Counted from the stretch's first letter, positions 18,015 through 26,729 are shown. The stretch is DNA of 64,000 nucleotides from Anaerolineae bacterium (GCA_030425205.1 JAUIAP010000002.1:310001-374000); one strand, 5' to 3'. The notes: generated by a model from the sequence alone, not told the origin. Numbers and translations are program-made.

Positions 18015-19775
18015 ATGATTACCAGAAAGCATCTAGACATCAATTTGAATACGCGCGAAATTTCGGCCGAATCGATCTCAGGCGACCAGCTCGCCAAGGC
18101 GGGACGCTACCTGATCGCCAAGAAACTGGTTGAGATGAACGTCGCCACCGTCGATCCGCTCGGCGCGGAAAACCCCCTGATCTTTTCGGCCGGCCCCTTT
18201 GCTGGCACAACATTTTCCAATGCCAATCGCCTTAGCGTCGGTTGTAAGAGTCCGCTGACGGGCGGTATCAAGGAAGCGAATGCTGGGGGGACATTTGCCT
18301 ACGCGATGGGGCGGCAAGAGATTACGAGTCTGGTGCTGCATGGACAATCGGCCGATTGGACGATCATCCACTTCGCCAACAACGGCGACATCACCTTCCA
18401 CGATGCGGCCGACTATCTTGGCAAAGACAACTATACCGTTGCCGCGATGCTGCACGAAAAGTATGGCAAAAAGATCAGCCTCGCACTGTGTGGCCCAGTT
18501 GGAGAATATGAGGGACTGCTGGCAGGGATCGCCGTCAGTGACAACGATGATCGCCCCTCGCGCATGGCTGCACGCGGCGGTGTGGGCGCGGTGATGGGCA
18601 ATAAGAAGGTCAAGGCACTGGTGATGGAGTTGGACCGCATGCCGCCACTGATGGATAAGAAAAAGACGCTCGGTGCGGTACGCCAATATGCAAAATGGGT
18701 GCAGGAAAACGAGGCGATTCAGACGGTTTATAATCCAATCGGCACGATGGCGATGGGGGATTACACCAACCATATTGGCGGCATCCCCGTCAACAACTTC
18801 ACGCTTGGCTCAACGCCAGACAGTGAGGAGACGTTCAAAATGGGGGGTGACTTTATTCGTGACCTCAACATTTCGCGGGGTGGAAAGCACACCCATGCCT
18901 GTATGCCGGGCTGCATTATTCAGTGTAGCAACGTCTACTATGATGAAAATGGCGAGGAGCTGACCTCCCCCGTTGAGTATGAAACGCTGGCATTGCTCGG
19001 CACAAATTGCGGTTTGCGCCACCCAGACAATCTCGCTCGCATGAATCAATACTGCAATGAACTCGGCATCGACACTATCGAAACGGGGGCAATGATTGCC
19101 GTTTTGATGGATGCGGGCGTGGCTGAATTTGGGGACGTGGACTTTATGGAGCGCGTCTTTCAAGAGCTATTGGCGGGTTCCGAAGAGGGCAAGTTGTGGG
19201 CGCAGGGGACCTACCGCGTCGGCAAGCATTACGGCATTCATCGTATTCCGACCGTCAAAAAGCAGGCGATTAGTGCCTACGATCCGCGCGTGATTGAGGT
19301 GACGGGTCTTTCAATGATGATGTCGGCGCAGGGAGCCGACCATACAACGGGCAATGTGCCAAAGCTAAAGTCACGCGACAAAGATTTGGCAGAGCTGGCC
19401 GATATCAGCTTGGAAGCACAGATCGCATCGGCGGCTGTCGATTCGATTGGTATCTGCATTTTCGGCCGATCTGTCACCAATCCCAACATCGAATATGTCA
19501 CCGCAGCCATCAACGCTGCCGTTGGCTCCAATTTGGACCCCACCTTCTATCGTGAACTCGGTGTTGAAACGCTCCAACTGGAGCAAGAGTTTAACCGCGC
19601 CGCAGGTTTTACAGCGGCCGATGATGATCTGCCACAATTTTTCTATGATGAACCGCTAGCCCCTACGCAACAGACGGCGCGTTTCACTGGCAAGGATGTC
19701 GAAAATATGTACGATCGACTCGATGAGGTTGGGGTGCAGGGGATTCCAGCTGAGTTTGGCAAGTTAGGGTATTGA
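18015..19775 (+). CDS. Aldehyde ferredoxin oxidoreductase family protein (tungsten/molybdenum bis-pterin)
   Basis: A 586-residue oxidoreductase; ATG 18015 is preferred to a GTG nine codons earlier. N-terminal AOR domain signs: LIFSAGPFAGT, KSPLTGGIKEANAGG and RGGVGAVMGNKKVKAL. The 4Fe-4S ligands are Cys296, Cys300 and Cys304 (ACMPGCIIQC) and Cys481 (GICIFG). The first spacing is C-x3-C rather than the C-x2-C of Pyrococcus AOR, which I associate with an acetogen/sulfate-reducer-like subfamily (from memory). The family oxidises aldehydes to acids, reducing ferredoxin, using a tungstopterin cofactor. No ferredoxin, MoaD-like or tungstate-transport gene is adjacent, so the gene appears to stand alone; the downstream gene is 169 bp away behind a heptamer-repeat hairpin. 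Confidence 0.92.
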   Translation: MITRKHLDINLNTREISAESISGDQLAKAGRYLIAKKLVEMNVATVDPLGAENPLIFSAGPFAGTTFSNANRLSVGCKSPLTGGIKEANAGGTFAYAMGRQEITSLVLHGQSADWTIIHFANNGDITFHDAADYLGKDNYTVAAMLHEKYGKKISLALCGPVGEYEGLLAGIAVSDNDDRPSRMAARGGVGAVMGNKKVKALVMELDRMPPLMDKKKTLGAVRQYAKWVQENEAIQTVYNPIGTMAMGDYTNHIGGIPVNNFTLGSTPDSEETFKMGGDFIRDLNISRGGKHTHACMPGCIIQCSNVYYDENGEELTSPVEYETLALLGTNCGLRHPDNLARMNQYCNELGIDTIETGAMIAVLMDAGVAEFGDVDFMERVFQELLAGSEEGKLWAQGTYRVGKHYGIHRIPTVKKQAISAYDPRVIEVTGLSMMMSAQGADHTTGNVPKLKSRDKDLAELADISLEAQIASAAVDSIGICIFGRSVTNPNIEYVTAAINAAVGSNLDPTFYRELGVETLQLEQEFNRAAGFTAADDDLPQFFYDEPLAPTQQTARFTGKDVENMYDRLDEVGVQGIPAEFGKLGY

Positions 19776-19780
19776 GAGGG

Positions 19781-19849
19781 GCAAGTGGTAAGTGGAGAGT
19801 GGAGAGTAGGCATTCCTACTATCCGCTATTCACTACCCACTCACCACTT
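19781..19849. repeat. Heptamer-periodic inverted repeat (AAGTGGA/GAGTGGA type)
   Basis: After the AOR stop codon, GCAAGTGGTAAGTGGAGAGT continues into GGAGAGTAGG and then, after CATT, the roughly complementary CCTACT...CACTACCCACTCACCACTT. Units repeat every seven bases (AAGTGGA, GAGTGGA, GAGTAGG). The perfect inner stem is AGTAGG/CCTACT. It could act as a transcript end structure. Confidence 0.75.
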
Positions 19850-19944
19850 CTTCCCCAAATAAGACATAGGTAACTTTTCGGCCGAATTTACTACGATTTT
19901 GTAACCATGTCGGCTACACTGTGCAGACTATCTGATGAGCGGTC

Positions 19945-21123
19945 ATGCGTCTACGATTTATCCTGTTTCTCCTACTCGCAATTTTTCTTTACGCCTGTGC
20001 TACACAGGCGCGTCCACTCAAACCTGTCCGCCCCACACCCCTCCCAACTGAACCCTTTTCGCTTGTTGACCCCGATCCATTTCAGGTGACATTTGCCCAA
20101 ATTGAGGCCAACCCAAGTGCCTATCTTGGGCAACTGTTGCGCGTCGAGGCGAGTTATGTAGCGATAGAGCGCGAGGAGTGCTATCCCTTTCAGGGACCAC
20201 GCTTTAATTGGGGGTTGGTGGCCGACAACTTGCAAATGAGCGCACGTGGTTTTGAGCGAATCGTTGAGCTTGTGCCAGATGGCGTGCCGTTTACGGTTGA
20301 TGGCGTGTGGCGACAATATATTGGGCCGTCGGGTTGTGGCAAAGAGCCGCTTGCGCGGGTCGTCTACTATTTAGATGTGGCTGACATTGTGCAGCCAAAC
20401 CCGATTTCGAGAGTTTACGGCGAGGTGATTGCCGACGTGACTCCCCTTGCCCCCACAGTTTCACCGGATGGCGAGGTCATTGTGGAGGAGCCGACACCCA
20501 CATCCGACGTCATCATTGACATCGCAACATTGTCTCCCGACGACGACGGATATCCGAGCATCATTCCAACTTTAACCCCATCACCGAGTCTGCTGCCTTC
20601 CCCCACACAGCGCGTCATCCCGACAAATCCCGCGCCGCGCGCAACGGTAACCCCCTCATCCATCGACACATCAACGCCGACCTTGACGCCGACTGCAACA
20701 GACGAGAGAGAAGCGACGTCAACCATTCCCGTTGCGACGGATGAACCGAATGAAACGGCGACGCCAGATGGGGCACTGCCGCCAACGCCAACGTTGTTCT
20801 CACGCGGAACGGCCACGCCGACACCGGACGGGACCGTGACAGCAACAGCGACGGGAACCCCTAATGGCGAAACGGCAACACCAACTTTGACAGGCACACC
20901 GCCAACCGCAACCCCCACTCCGACGGGGACACTCACCGTGACGCCCGCAGAAAGCGCAACACCGACACCGCAGAATGGAGGCCTTGCGACGACCGTGCCG
21001 ACACCAGGTGGTTCATTGCCCCCCACAGCGACTCCGAACGGATACACGGGGCCAACTGAAACGCCAATGCCGACAAATACACCTGAGGGCTATCCGTTGA
21101 CAATGACAGCCGCAGCACCGTAA
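19945..21123 (+). CDS. Thr/Pro-rich lipoprotein
   Basis: A 392-residue predicted lipoprotein. Residues 1-18 are a type II signal sequence (hydrophobic core FILFLLLAIFL, lipobox LYAC with Cys18). Residues ~35-150 form a folded part with paired cysteines (EECYPFQGP and PSGCGKEP) and an OB-fold-like rhythm (GQLLRVEASYVAI), weakly suggestive only. From ~155 to the end the sequence is low-complexity, dominated by Thr, Pro, Ala and short TPTPT units, which probably spans the cell wall or is glycosylated (inference). It stops two bases before nudC starts, so the two are likely cotranscribed. Function unknown. Confidence 0.8.
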   Translation: MRLRFILFLLLAIFLYACATQARPLKPVRPTPLPTEPFSLVDPDPFQVTFAQIEANPSAYLGQLLRVEASYVAIEREECYPFQGPRFNWGLVADNLQMSARGFERIVELVPDGVPFTVDGVWRQYIGPSGCGKEPLARVVYYLDVADIVQPNPISRVYGEVIADVTPLAPTVSPDGEVIVEEPTPTSDVIIDIATLSPDDDGYPSIIPTLTPSPSLLPSPTQRVIPTNPAPRATVTPSSIDTSTPTLTPTATDEREATSTIPVATDEPNETATPDGALPPTPTLFSRGTATPTPDGTVTATATGTPNGETATPTLTGTPPTATPTPTGTLTVTPAESATPTPQNGGLATTVPTPGGSLPPTATPNGYTGPTETPMPTNTPEGYPLTMTAAAP

Positions 21124-21125
21124 TT

Positions 21126-21932
21126 ATGGAAACCGAGAGATTTTTGCTAGGGGAACGAATGCCAACGTCATTGAATCAAGCCTATTGGTTTGTATTTCAA
21201 GGAGAGCAATTGGTTCTAATCGATGGGGCTGTTCCCATTGCGCCGAGTGCGGAAGCGTTGGGTTTTGCACCGCTACGGATGCAGTATGTTGGCCTGCTAG
21301 ATGATATTGACGTGATTTCGGCCGAAATTTCCCCCGATGCCAATCTGCCAGAAAACGCCACCACCTCCACCGTGCGCGGACTGTTCAACCGCCTCGATGA
21401 AACACAATTCTGGGTTGCAGGTCGCGCCATCCAGCTTGTCGATTGGGATCGCACCCATCAATTTTGTGGACGCTGCGCTGCTCCGATGGAAACCAGCGAT
21501 CTCGAACACGTCAAAATTTGCCCCAACTGCAACAATCGCAGCTATCCGCGTCTTTGTCCCGCCGTCATCGTTGCCGTCACCAAAGGGGATCGCTTACTAC
21601 TCGCGCACAATGAGCGTCATCGTGAAGGGTTTTATACGGTTCTCGCTGGCTTTGTCGAAGCAGGGGAGTCGCTAGAGCAGACGGTCAAGCGCGAGATCAA
21701 AGAAGAGGTCGGGATCGATGTCAAAAATATCCAGTACTTTGGCAGTCAGCCTTGGCCGTTTCCTAATTCGTTGATGTTGGGATTCACAGCTGAGTGGGCG
21801 GGAGGCGATTTTGTCTATGAAGATGAGATCGAACACGCCGACTGGTATACGCCGGACGATATGCCGCCGTATCCACCCTCACCAAGTATCGCTTATAGTT
21901 TGATCGAAAATTTTCGCCAGTCTTATGCGTAG
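21126..21932 (+). CDS. nudC: NAD(+) diphosphatase (NADH pyrophosphatase), Nudix family
   Basis: A 268-residue protein with the NudC arrangement: an N-terminal NUDIX-like domain, a zinc ribbon (FCGRC ... ICPNCNN, four cysteines around residues 113-137), then the Nudix hydrolase domain with the full Nudix box (GFVEAGESLEQTVKREIKEE, Gly-x5-Glu-x7-Arg-Glu-x2-Glu-Glu) and the NudC-specific SQPWPFPNSLM motif soon after it. The SQPWPFP motif separates NudC from other Nudix enzymes. It hydrolyses NADH/NAD to NMN and AMP and removes NAD caps from RNA in E. coli. The start ATG follows the lipoprotein stop by two bases. Convergent with the DUF2071 gene nine bases away. Confidence 0.95.
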   Translation: METERFLLGERMPTSLNQAYWFVFQGEQLVLIDGAVPIAPSAEALGFAPLRMQYVGLLDDIDVISAEISPDANLPENATTSTVRGLFNRLDETQFWVAGRAIQLVDWDRTHQFCGRCAAPMETSDLEHVKICPNCNNRSYPRLCPAVIVAVTKGDRLLLAHNERHREGFYTVLAGFVEAGESLEQTVKREIKEEVGIDVKNIQYFGSQPWPFPNSLMLGFTAEWAGGDFVYEDEIEHADWYTPDDMPPYPPSPSIAYSLIENFRQSYA

Positions 21933-21941
21933 TGTTGGCAA

Positions 21942-22691
21942 CTAGCGCAGGGGAAAGACGTTGACGCGCACGCCTGCTGAATAGAGGGCGTGGTCATACG
22001 GGCGCGTGACGGCAGGGAACCCAGCTAGCTCAATCAATTCGGTCGTGTATTCTGACACTTCAACCGAACTCAGTTGATACGGTGTATGCCAAACGCGCCC
22101 CGACTTTAATCCCTTCTGCGTGTTCGCAAACAAGATATAGCGTTCCCCTAAAAAGAATTCGAGGGTGCCAATTTCGGCCGATTTTGCCGCAGACGTCGGC
22201 GCGTAGATAAACTTACCTTTTGCCGCTGCTCCCACTCGCTGCGTCGCATAATCAACCGTTCTCTCATCCCGTCGTGACGACATCTCTGCATGAAAATAGG
22301 GCAGCTTAAAAAACGTCCGCGCTACCCAAACGGCCAGTGGCTGATTGCAGTCAAGCGAGTAAAACCAAACGCCGGGCACGCCGTCTTGGTCGTAGACATA
22401 GGTGCGCAAGTTGGTTTCGAGAAAGAAGGAGAGTTTGGGAACTGGCGGCAGAAAGCGTGGGCGCACAAAGTTCATGTAAAACGGCACAATCCCCAAATAC
22501 GCTTTTCCATCAAACGTATCGACCGTTAATCCTGCGGGTAGCGTCGCCTGAATCACGGCAGGATCTATCTCCCAGTGTAAAAAGAGGAGATGCTCCCATG
22601 TTTGATACATGACGGTGGGCTGATTCGGCCGATTCGTTATGGTCGGGTAACCGATATTTCTTACGGCAAGTCGCTGTTCATCAGTTGGCAT
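21942..22691 (-). CDS. DUF2071 (YqjF-like) protein
   Basis: About 249 residues starting MPTDEQRLAVRN. It has the DUF2071/YqjF pattern: QTWEHLLFLHWEIDPAVIQATLPAGL, DGKAYLGIVPFYM, and GVWFYSLDCNQPLAVWVARTFFKLPY. The open frame continues 16 codons upstream, but that extension reads straight through the serA terminator hairpin, so ATG 22691 is chosen. The family is distantly related to acetoacetate decarboxylase-like folds, with no proven reaction. It lies downstream of serA on the same strand but is separated by a terminator, so it is not part of the serine operon proper. Confidence 0.85.
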   Translation of the reverse strand: MPTDEQRLAVRNIGYPTITNRPNQPTVMYQTWEHLLFLHWEIDPAVIQATLPAGLTVDTFDGKAYLGIVPFYMNFVRPRFLPPVPKLSFFLETNLRTYVYDQDGVPGVWFYSLDCNQPLAVWVARTFFKLPYFHAEMSSRRDERTVDYATQRVGAAAKGKFIYAPTSAAKSAEIGTLEFFLGERYILFANTQKGLKSGRVWHTPYQLSSVEVSEYTTELIELAGFPAVTRPYDHALYSAGVRVNVFPLR

Positions 22692-22706
22692 TTGGGGAGC
22701 ATAGCA

Positions 22707-22737
22707 GAGATTCCATTTTTTCAAAAAATGGAATCTC
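22707..22737 (-). terminator. Terminator hairpin after serA
   Basis: GAGATTCCATTTTTT (22707-22721) and AAAAAATGGAATCTC (22723-22737) are perfect inverted repeats around one base. The A/T-rich inner part would leave a short loop. It ends 10 bp after the serA stop codon on the minus strand. The classic trailing U-run is replaced by the T-rich stem, so efficiency is uncertain. Confidence 0.7.
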
Positions 22738-22747
22738 AAGCTTTACC

Positions 22748-24337
22748 CTAAAGCATCACCACTTTTGCCTTTGTCACTGCTGGAATCATCTCAATCGCTT
22801 GAATCAGTGGCGCGGGCGGCAGCGAATCGAGGTTGATAAAGCAGAGTGCCTCACCCCCCGCTGCGCTACGCCCCATGCGCCACTCGGCAATGTTGATGTT
22901 GTAGGCTGCAAGTAGCGTGCCGATTTGTCCGACAACGCCGGGAACATCCGTATTCCGCAACAGCAATACGACCCCTTCTGGCGTTCCTTCGACCAGATAG
23001 CGGCTCATCTTGACGATGCGCGGATATTTTCCGCCGATGACCGTTCCCGTGATGGTGTGCGGTTCGGGCGCACCGTAGTGAATACGGCAGGCAATTGTGT
23101 TGGGATAGTCAACGCCGCTCAGACCGCGCACCTGGGCCACCTTGATGCCAAGCTGGTTCGCCAAGATCGGCGCGTTGACGTAGTTGACCTCACCATCGAC
23201 GAGGGGTGAAATCATGCCCTTGAGAATGGAGGCGGCAATCGGCCGAACCAATCCCGCCACTTGCTCCCCAAACACGTCAATTTCGATGCGTTCGATCTTG
23301 TCCGTTGCAATGTGAAATTGCAATTGCCCTAGCTTTTCCGCCAAATTTAAATAGGGGCGGATCGTTGCAAAGCCAGAGCTAGAATCAAAAGGGACGTTCA
23401 CCGCATTCCGAATATCATCATCGCGCAATGCATCGATGAGCTGTTCCGCAATCTGAACGGAAACGTTGGTCTGCGCCTCACGGCTACTTGCGCCCAAATG
23501 GGGAACGTGTGTCACTTTTGAATGACCCAAAAGCGGGTTATCTGCGCTCGGTGGCTCTTGTTGATAGACGTCCAGCCCTGCGCCAGCGACCTTGCCGCTC
23601 TCAAGCGCGTCGAGCAATGCTTGCTCGTCGATCAATTTGCCGCGCGCTGCATTGACGATAATCACACCATCTTTCATCTGCGCGAATGCGTCAGCGTTGA
23701 GCATGTTGGCCGTCTCTTCGGTCACGGCAGTGTGCAATGTGATGTAGTCTGATTGAGCATATAGATCGTCCAAATCAACCAATGTCACGTTGAGCGCACG
23801 ACCGTCTTCTTCGCTAACATAGGGATCGTAGGCAACGACCGTCATCCCAAACGCTTGGGCGCGGGCGGCAACTAATCGGCCGATTTTCCCAAACCCAATC
23901 ACGCCCAACGTCTTGTTATAAAGCTCTTGCCCTGTAAACGCTGCGCGTTCCCATTCGCCGCGACCGACGCTTGCATGAGCGTGTGCCGTGTGCCGACTAA
24001 CCGCCAACATCAGCGTTAACGCCTGTTCGGCCGTCGCCATGCTGTTTGCGCCCGGTGTGTTCATGACGACCACGCCATTCTGCGTTGCAGCTTCTACGTC
24101 AATGTTGTCCACGCCGATGCCAGCGCGTCCAATTGCCTTGAGCTTTGTCCCTGCTTTAATCATCTCGGCACTTGGCCGCGTTCCACTGCGCACGATCCAG
24201 CCGTCATACTCTGGCAAGACGGCGATCAACTCTTCGTCGCTCTTTTTGAGCAACAGGTCATAGCTGAAGTCTGCCGCCGCGTCTAATACGTCGAGACCTT
24301 CTTGACCCAATTTGTCTGAAACTAAAATTTTGTACAT
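22748..24337 (-). CDS. serA: D-3-phosphoglycerate dehydrogenase
   Basis: A 529-residue long-form SerA. The Rossmann motif is GVIGFGKIGRLVAARA; catalytic Arg lies in NAARGKLIDE and the His in VPHLGASS. An intervening domain (~320-440) and a C-terminal ACT domain (VLLLRNTDVPGVVGQIGTLL ... MGRSAAGGEAL) follow, as in the Bacillus/mycobacterial type. It oxidises 3-phosphoglycerate to 3-phosphohydroxypyruvate, the first step of serine synthesis; the ACT domain suggests serine feedback. It is the last gene of the serB-like/aminotransferase/serA run. Its start codon touches a TAGTTGC heptamer array. Confidence 0.96.
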   Translation of the reverse strand: MYKILVSDKLGQEGLDVLDAAADFSYDLLLKKSDEELIAVLPEYDGWIVRSGTRPSAEMIKAGTKLKAIGRAGIGVDNIDVEAATQNGVVVMNTPGANSMATAEQALTLMLAVSRHTAHAHASVGRGEWERAAFTGQELYNKTLGVIGFGKIGRLVAARAQAFGMTVVAYDPYVSEEDGRALNVTLVDLDDLYAQSDYITLHTAVTEETANMLNADAFAQMKDGVIIVNAARGKLIDEQALLDALESGKVAGAGLDVYQQEPPSADNPLLGHSKVTHVPHLGASSREAQTNVSVQIAEQLIDALRDDDIRNAVNVPFDSSSGFATIRPYLNLAEKLGQLQFHIATDKIERIEIDVFGEQVAGLVRPIAASILKGMISPLVDGEVNYVNAPILANQLGIKVAQVRGLSGVDYPNTIACRIHYGAPEPHTITGTVIGGKYPRIVKMSRYLVEGTPEGVVLLLRNTDVPGVVGQIGTLLAAYNINIAEWRMGRSAAGGEALCFINLDSLPPAPLIQAIEMIPAVTKAKVVML

Positions 24338-24371
24338 AGTTGTTAGTTGCTAGTTGCTAGTTGCTAGTTAG
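24337..24371 (+). repeat. Heptamer array (TAGTTGC)n, left flank of four-helix-bundle gene
   Basis: Five consecutive 7-base units TAGTTGT, TAGTTGC, TAGTTGC, TAGTTGC, TAGTTAG between the serA start and the four-helix-bundle stop codon. The inverted counterpart is at 24806-24833. Confidence 0.9.
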
Positions 24372-24374
24372 CCA

Positions 24375-24782
24375 TTAGCGTTTTCGTTGTTGATTTGAGG
24401 CAGTGGTTAAGAGGCGGATTAACTCAGTTGCCAAGTTGATACGATGCTCGACAACTTCATCAGGAAGAGCGCGGCGATTACGATAGTACCAGCCGCGTGC
24501 TTCCCGTGTTGAGCCAAGTGCAATTCTCAAAAATCGCGCATAATCTTTACCATAGCCTCGGCCATAACCTTCTTCGATATTGGCAGAGGATGAGTCTGCA
24601 CTTCTTAATAGCTGAGAGATCAAATGTCGGGCGATAGGGTTCCTTTGCAAAGTTTCACAGTCATTCCATGCTAAATCTGCAAAGAACAAAGCCTTGCGAT
24701 AGGTAATAAAATCCCAGAGAGGATCAGATTTGATCACTGCTGGAACTTGCAATTCCCAATCAGCATAACTTTTCCATTCCAT
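24375..24782 (-). CDS. Four-helix bundle protein (23S rRNA intervening-sequence / S23 type)
   Basis: About 135 residues from ATG 24782 (TTG at 24800 is an alternative). Core signs of the TIGR02436/S23 family: YRKALFFADLAWNDCETL, QLLRSADSSSANIEEGYGRG, DYARFLRIALGSTREARGW and a final helix ENRINLATELIRLL-like segment. Family members are small basic bundles first found in rRNA intervening sequences; others occur as orphan genes, and a relative is the Avd protein of diversity-generating retroelements. Function of orphan copies is unknown. It sits inside the serine operon between the aminotransferase and serA and is bracketed by inverted heptamer arrays, which suggests insertion as a cassette (inference). 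Confidence 0.88.
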   Translation of the reverse strand: MEWKSYADWELQVPAVIKSDPLWDFITYRKALFFADLAWNDCETLQRNPIARHLISQLLRSADSSSANIEEGYGRGYGKDYARFLRIALGSTREARGWYYRNRRALPDEVVEHRINLATELIRLLTTASNQQRKR

Positions 24783-24805
24783 CGGAACCGCGCCCACCAA
24801 TTCTT

Positions 24806-24833
24806 ACTAGCGACTAGCAACTAGCCACTAGCA
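24806..24833 (-). repeat. Heptamer array (ACTAGCA)n, right flank of four-helix-bundle gene
   Basis: Four 7-base units ACTAGCG, ACTAGCA, ACTAGCC, ACTAGCA; on the minus strand these read TGCTAGT, the same family as the left array, so the two arrays are inverted. The TAG inside one unit (complement of 24821-24823) is the stop codon of the upstream aminotransferase gene. Confidence 0.88.
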
Positions 24834-25939
24834 CCTTCCCCCAAAAATTCATCAATTGCGGCAAATAGCTCTGCCAAATCACTTTCGTAAATATCGCCCA
24901 TATGCGAGATACGGAACGCTTTGTTTTTCAATTTTGCGCCGTAGCCATTTGAGAGAATCATCTCCTTTGTCCGCAAGAATTTGTTGAGTGCAGAGATGTC
25001 AATATCAAGTGTATTTGCGAAATTTGTGACGCATGGGCTGCTGTAGTCGGGATGACCATAAAGCTCGAATCCACGCTTGTTGCCTTCTGCGATCACGTAA
25101 TCGCGTTGGGCGATGTGGCGTGCAAAACGGTTGGCGATCCCTTCTTCTAGCATGCGATCAAGCTGCACGTCGAGTGCGTAGAGCATTGGCAACGGCGTCG
25201 TGTTTGGCGTTTGGTCGGTGTCGTAGCTCTTGGCAAGCGTTACGATGTCCCAATAGTAGCCGCGACCCTTGAGCGTCTTTGCCTTTTCCATCACGCGTTC
25301 GCTGACGGCACACATCGCCAAGCCGGGCGGCATGGCAAATGCTTTTTGGCTTGAGCAGAACGCCATGTCCAAATCCCAATCGTCAAAGCGCAGCTCTGCT
25401 CCGCTCAAACCGCTGACACTATCGACCAAGATCATAATGTCTTGCCCGTTTGGCAGGCTGCGAACGGCCGCTGCAATATCTTGAATAGGGTTGGTTACGC
25501 CCGTGCTCGTTTCGTTGTGGACAACGGCCAGCGCATCGTACTCACCCGTTTTGAGCTTTTCGATGATTGGTTCTGGCAGAACAGGTTGGCCCCACTCAAA
25601 TTCGAGAACATCATGATCCTTACCGACGGCGTCAGTAACTTTGACCCACTTTTCGCTAAATGCGCCGCTGGTGCAGTGCAGCACCTTCTTGTCGACGGCG
25701 CAGCGAATGGCTGCTTCCCAAAACCCTGAGCCTGTGCCACTCTGGAACAGCACACGCTGCTCGGTTAGGAATACTTGTTGTAGTTTGGGTTTAATTCGGC
25801 CGATTAGCTCCAACGCCTCTGGCATCCGATGGCCGATCATCCAGCCCGTTTGGGCTTCCAATATCTCTGGCAGAACCTCAACGGGTCCCGGCAAAAACAG
25901 CTTGATACGCTTCTGTGAATTTCGTACTGAGTCGCTCAT
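24821..25939 (-). CDS. Class V aminotransferase (serine-pyruvate / alanine-glyoxylate type), probable phosphoserine aminotransferase
   Basis: A 372-residue PLP enzyme. It opens KLFLPGPVEVLPEIL, has the substrate-loop region LFQSGTGSGFWEAAIR, the cofactor Asp in ILVDSVSGLSGAEL and the PLP lysine in CSSQKAFAMPPGLA. This is the SerC-substitute type seen with SerA in archaea and several bacterial phyla: by sequence an AGXT-like enzyme, by context the transaminase that converts 3-phosphohydroxypyruvate to phosphoserine (inference from neighbours). The start overlaps the 3' end of the serB-like gene by about 62 bp, implying coupling. The terminal codons run into a heptamer repeat that supplies the stop, so the native C terminus may have been altered. 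Confidence 0.88.
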   Translation of the reverse strand: MSDSVRNSQKRIKLFLPGPVEVLPEILEAQTGWMIGHRMPEALELIGRIKPKLQQVFLTEQRVLFQSGTGSGFWEAAIRCAVDKKVLHCTSGAFSEKWVKVTDAVGKDHDVLEFEWGQPVLPEPIIEKLKTGEYDALAVVHNETSTGVTNPIQDIAAAVRSLPNGQDIMILVDSVSGLSGAELRFDDWDLDMAFCSSQKAFAMPPGLAMCAVSERVMEKAKTLKGRGYYWDIVTLAKSYDTDQTPNTTPLPMLYALDVQLDRMLEEGIANRFARHIAQRDYVIAEGNKRGFELYGHPDYSSPCVTNFANTLDIDISALNKFLRTKEMILSNGYGAKLKNKAFRISHMGDIYESDLAELFAAIDEFLGEGASG

Positions 25940-26714
25940 TGTTAAAACTCATTGCTCCATTTTCAATTAAACTCGTTGCTTTTTGCACCAACGGCGCGAA
26001 CGCTGTCTGCGCCAATCGTCGCATTCCCGCAGGGCCACATGCTAACGCCAACAGGGGCGCAAGCGAGGCACTGTGTAGAAACACGGGTGCGTTTTCAAGG
26101 ACGGGACGGCGTGCTTCCACCCCGCCAAAACCGACAAACAGATCAACCGCACGGCTGGCGCGTAAATCGCTGCTGCCATCGCCAATCAACAGGGAACGCC
26201 CCTTTTGATCGCCCAAAAGCTCCTGTACGATTTGTGCCTTACCATCGCTGATTGTCAACGGCCCTTCATCAAAAGTTAAATAGCTGCGGTCGCTTTGACC
26301 GCGCCACCACTCCCCACTCAACTGATCATACTCAATTTTGACCGCACGAATGTTGGCGCGGTCTACGCCCAGAGAAATCCCAAACTCGGCGACAGGATCA
26401 TAAAGTCCACCACTAATGATGTAAATTTTCTGTCCCAAGTGTTGCAACGCCTTAATAATTTGTGGCGCATCCTCGACAGGGTTTTGTTTGTATGCTTGTC
26501 GGATTTCACGAATCTGTGATTGGGTGGGGGTAATTGCGGCAAGCCGCTTCGCATAGACATCTTCAAGACCGAGCTGCCCTTCCATCGCGGCCTTTGTTAA
26601 CCGCTCAATGTCGTCCTTTTTACCAGACGCTTCCGCCAAAATGTCGATTCCCTCTATCGTGCTGAGGGTTGAATCACAATCAAAAAAAATATGGTCATAC
26701 TGAGGCCAACGCAT
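25878..26714 (-). CDS. serB: HAD-family phosphatase, probable phosphoserine phosphatase
   Basis: A 278-residue HAD enzyme. Motif I is FFDCDSTLS (nucleophile Asp and acid/base Asp), motif II serine lies in IYIISGGLYD, and motif III/IV is LLIGDGSSDLRAS with Lys in ISDGKAQIV. The cap helix region (EGIDILAEASGKKDDIERLTKAAMEGQL) matches SerB. It would remove phosphate from phosphoserine, the last step of serine synthesis. The C terminus (~50 residues beyond the HAD fold) is longer than usual. First gene of the operon; upstream are heptamer hairpins. The symbol is assigned by motif plus context; relatives acting on other phosphomonoesters exist. Confidence 0.85.
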   Translation of the reverse strand: MRWPQYDHIFFDCDSTLSTIEGIDILAEASGKKDDIERLTKAAMEGQLGLEDVYAKRLAAITPTQSQIREIRQAYKQNPVEDAPQIIKALQHLGQKIYIISGGLYDPVAEFGISLGVDRANIRAVKIEYDQLSGEWWRGQSDRSYLTFDEGPLTISDGKAQIVQELLGDQKGRSLLIGDGSSDLRASRAVDLFVGFGGVEARRPVLENAPVFLHSASLAPLLALACGPAGMRRLAQTAFAPLVQKATSLIENGAMSFNNERLSTKFTEAYQAVFAGTR

Positions 26715-26729
26715 ACATCACCTTTTGGT

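Noticed and set aside
20415..21047. 210-codon minus-strand open frame, Val/Gly-rich
   Set aside because: It is the antisense reading of the Thr/Pro-rich repeat region of the lipoprotein gene.
24337..24833. Possible CRISPR-like array
   Set aside because: The repeat units are 7 bases long without spacers, and no cas genes are present.
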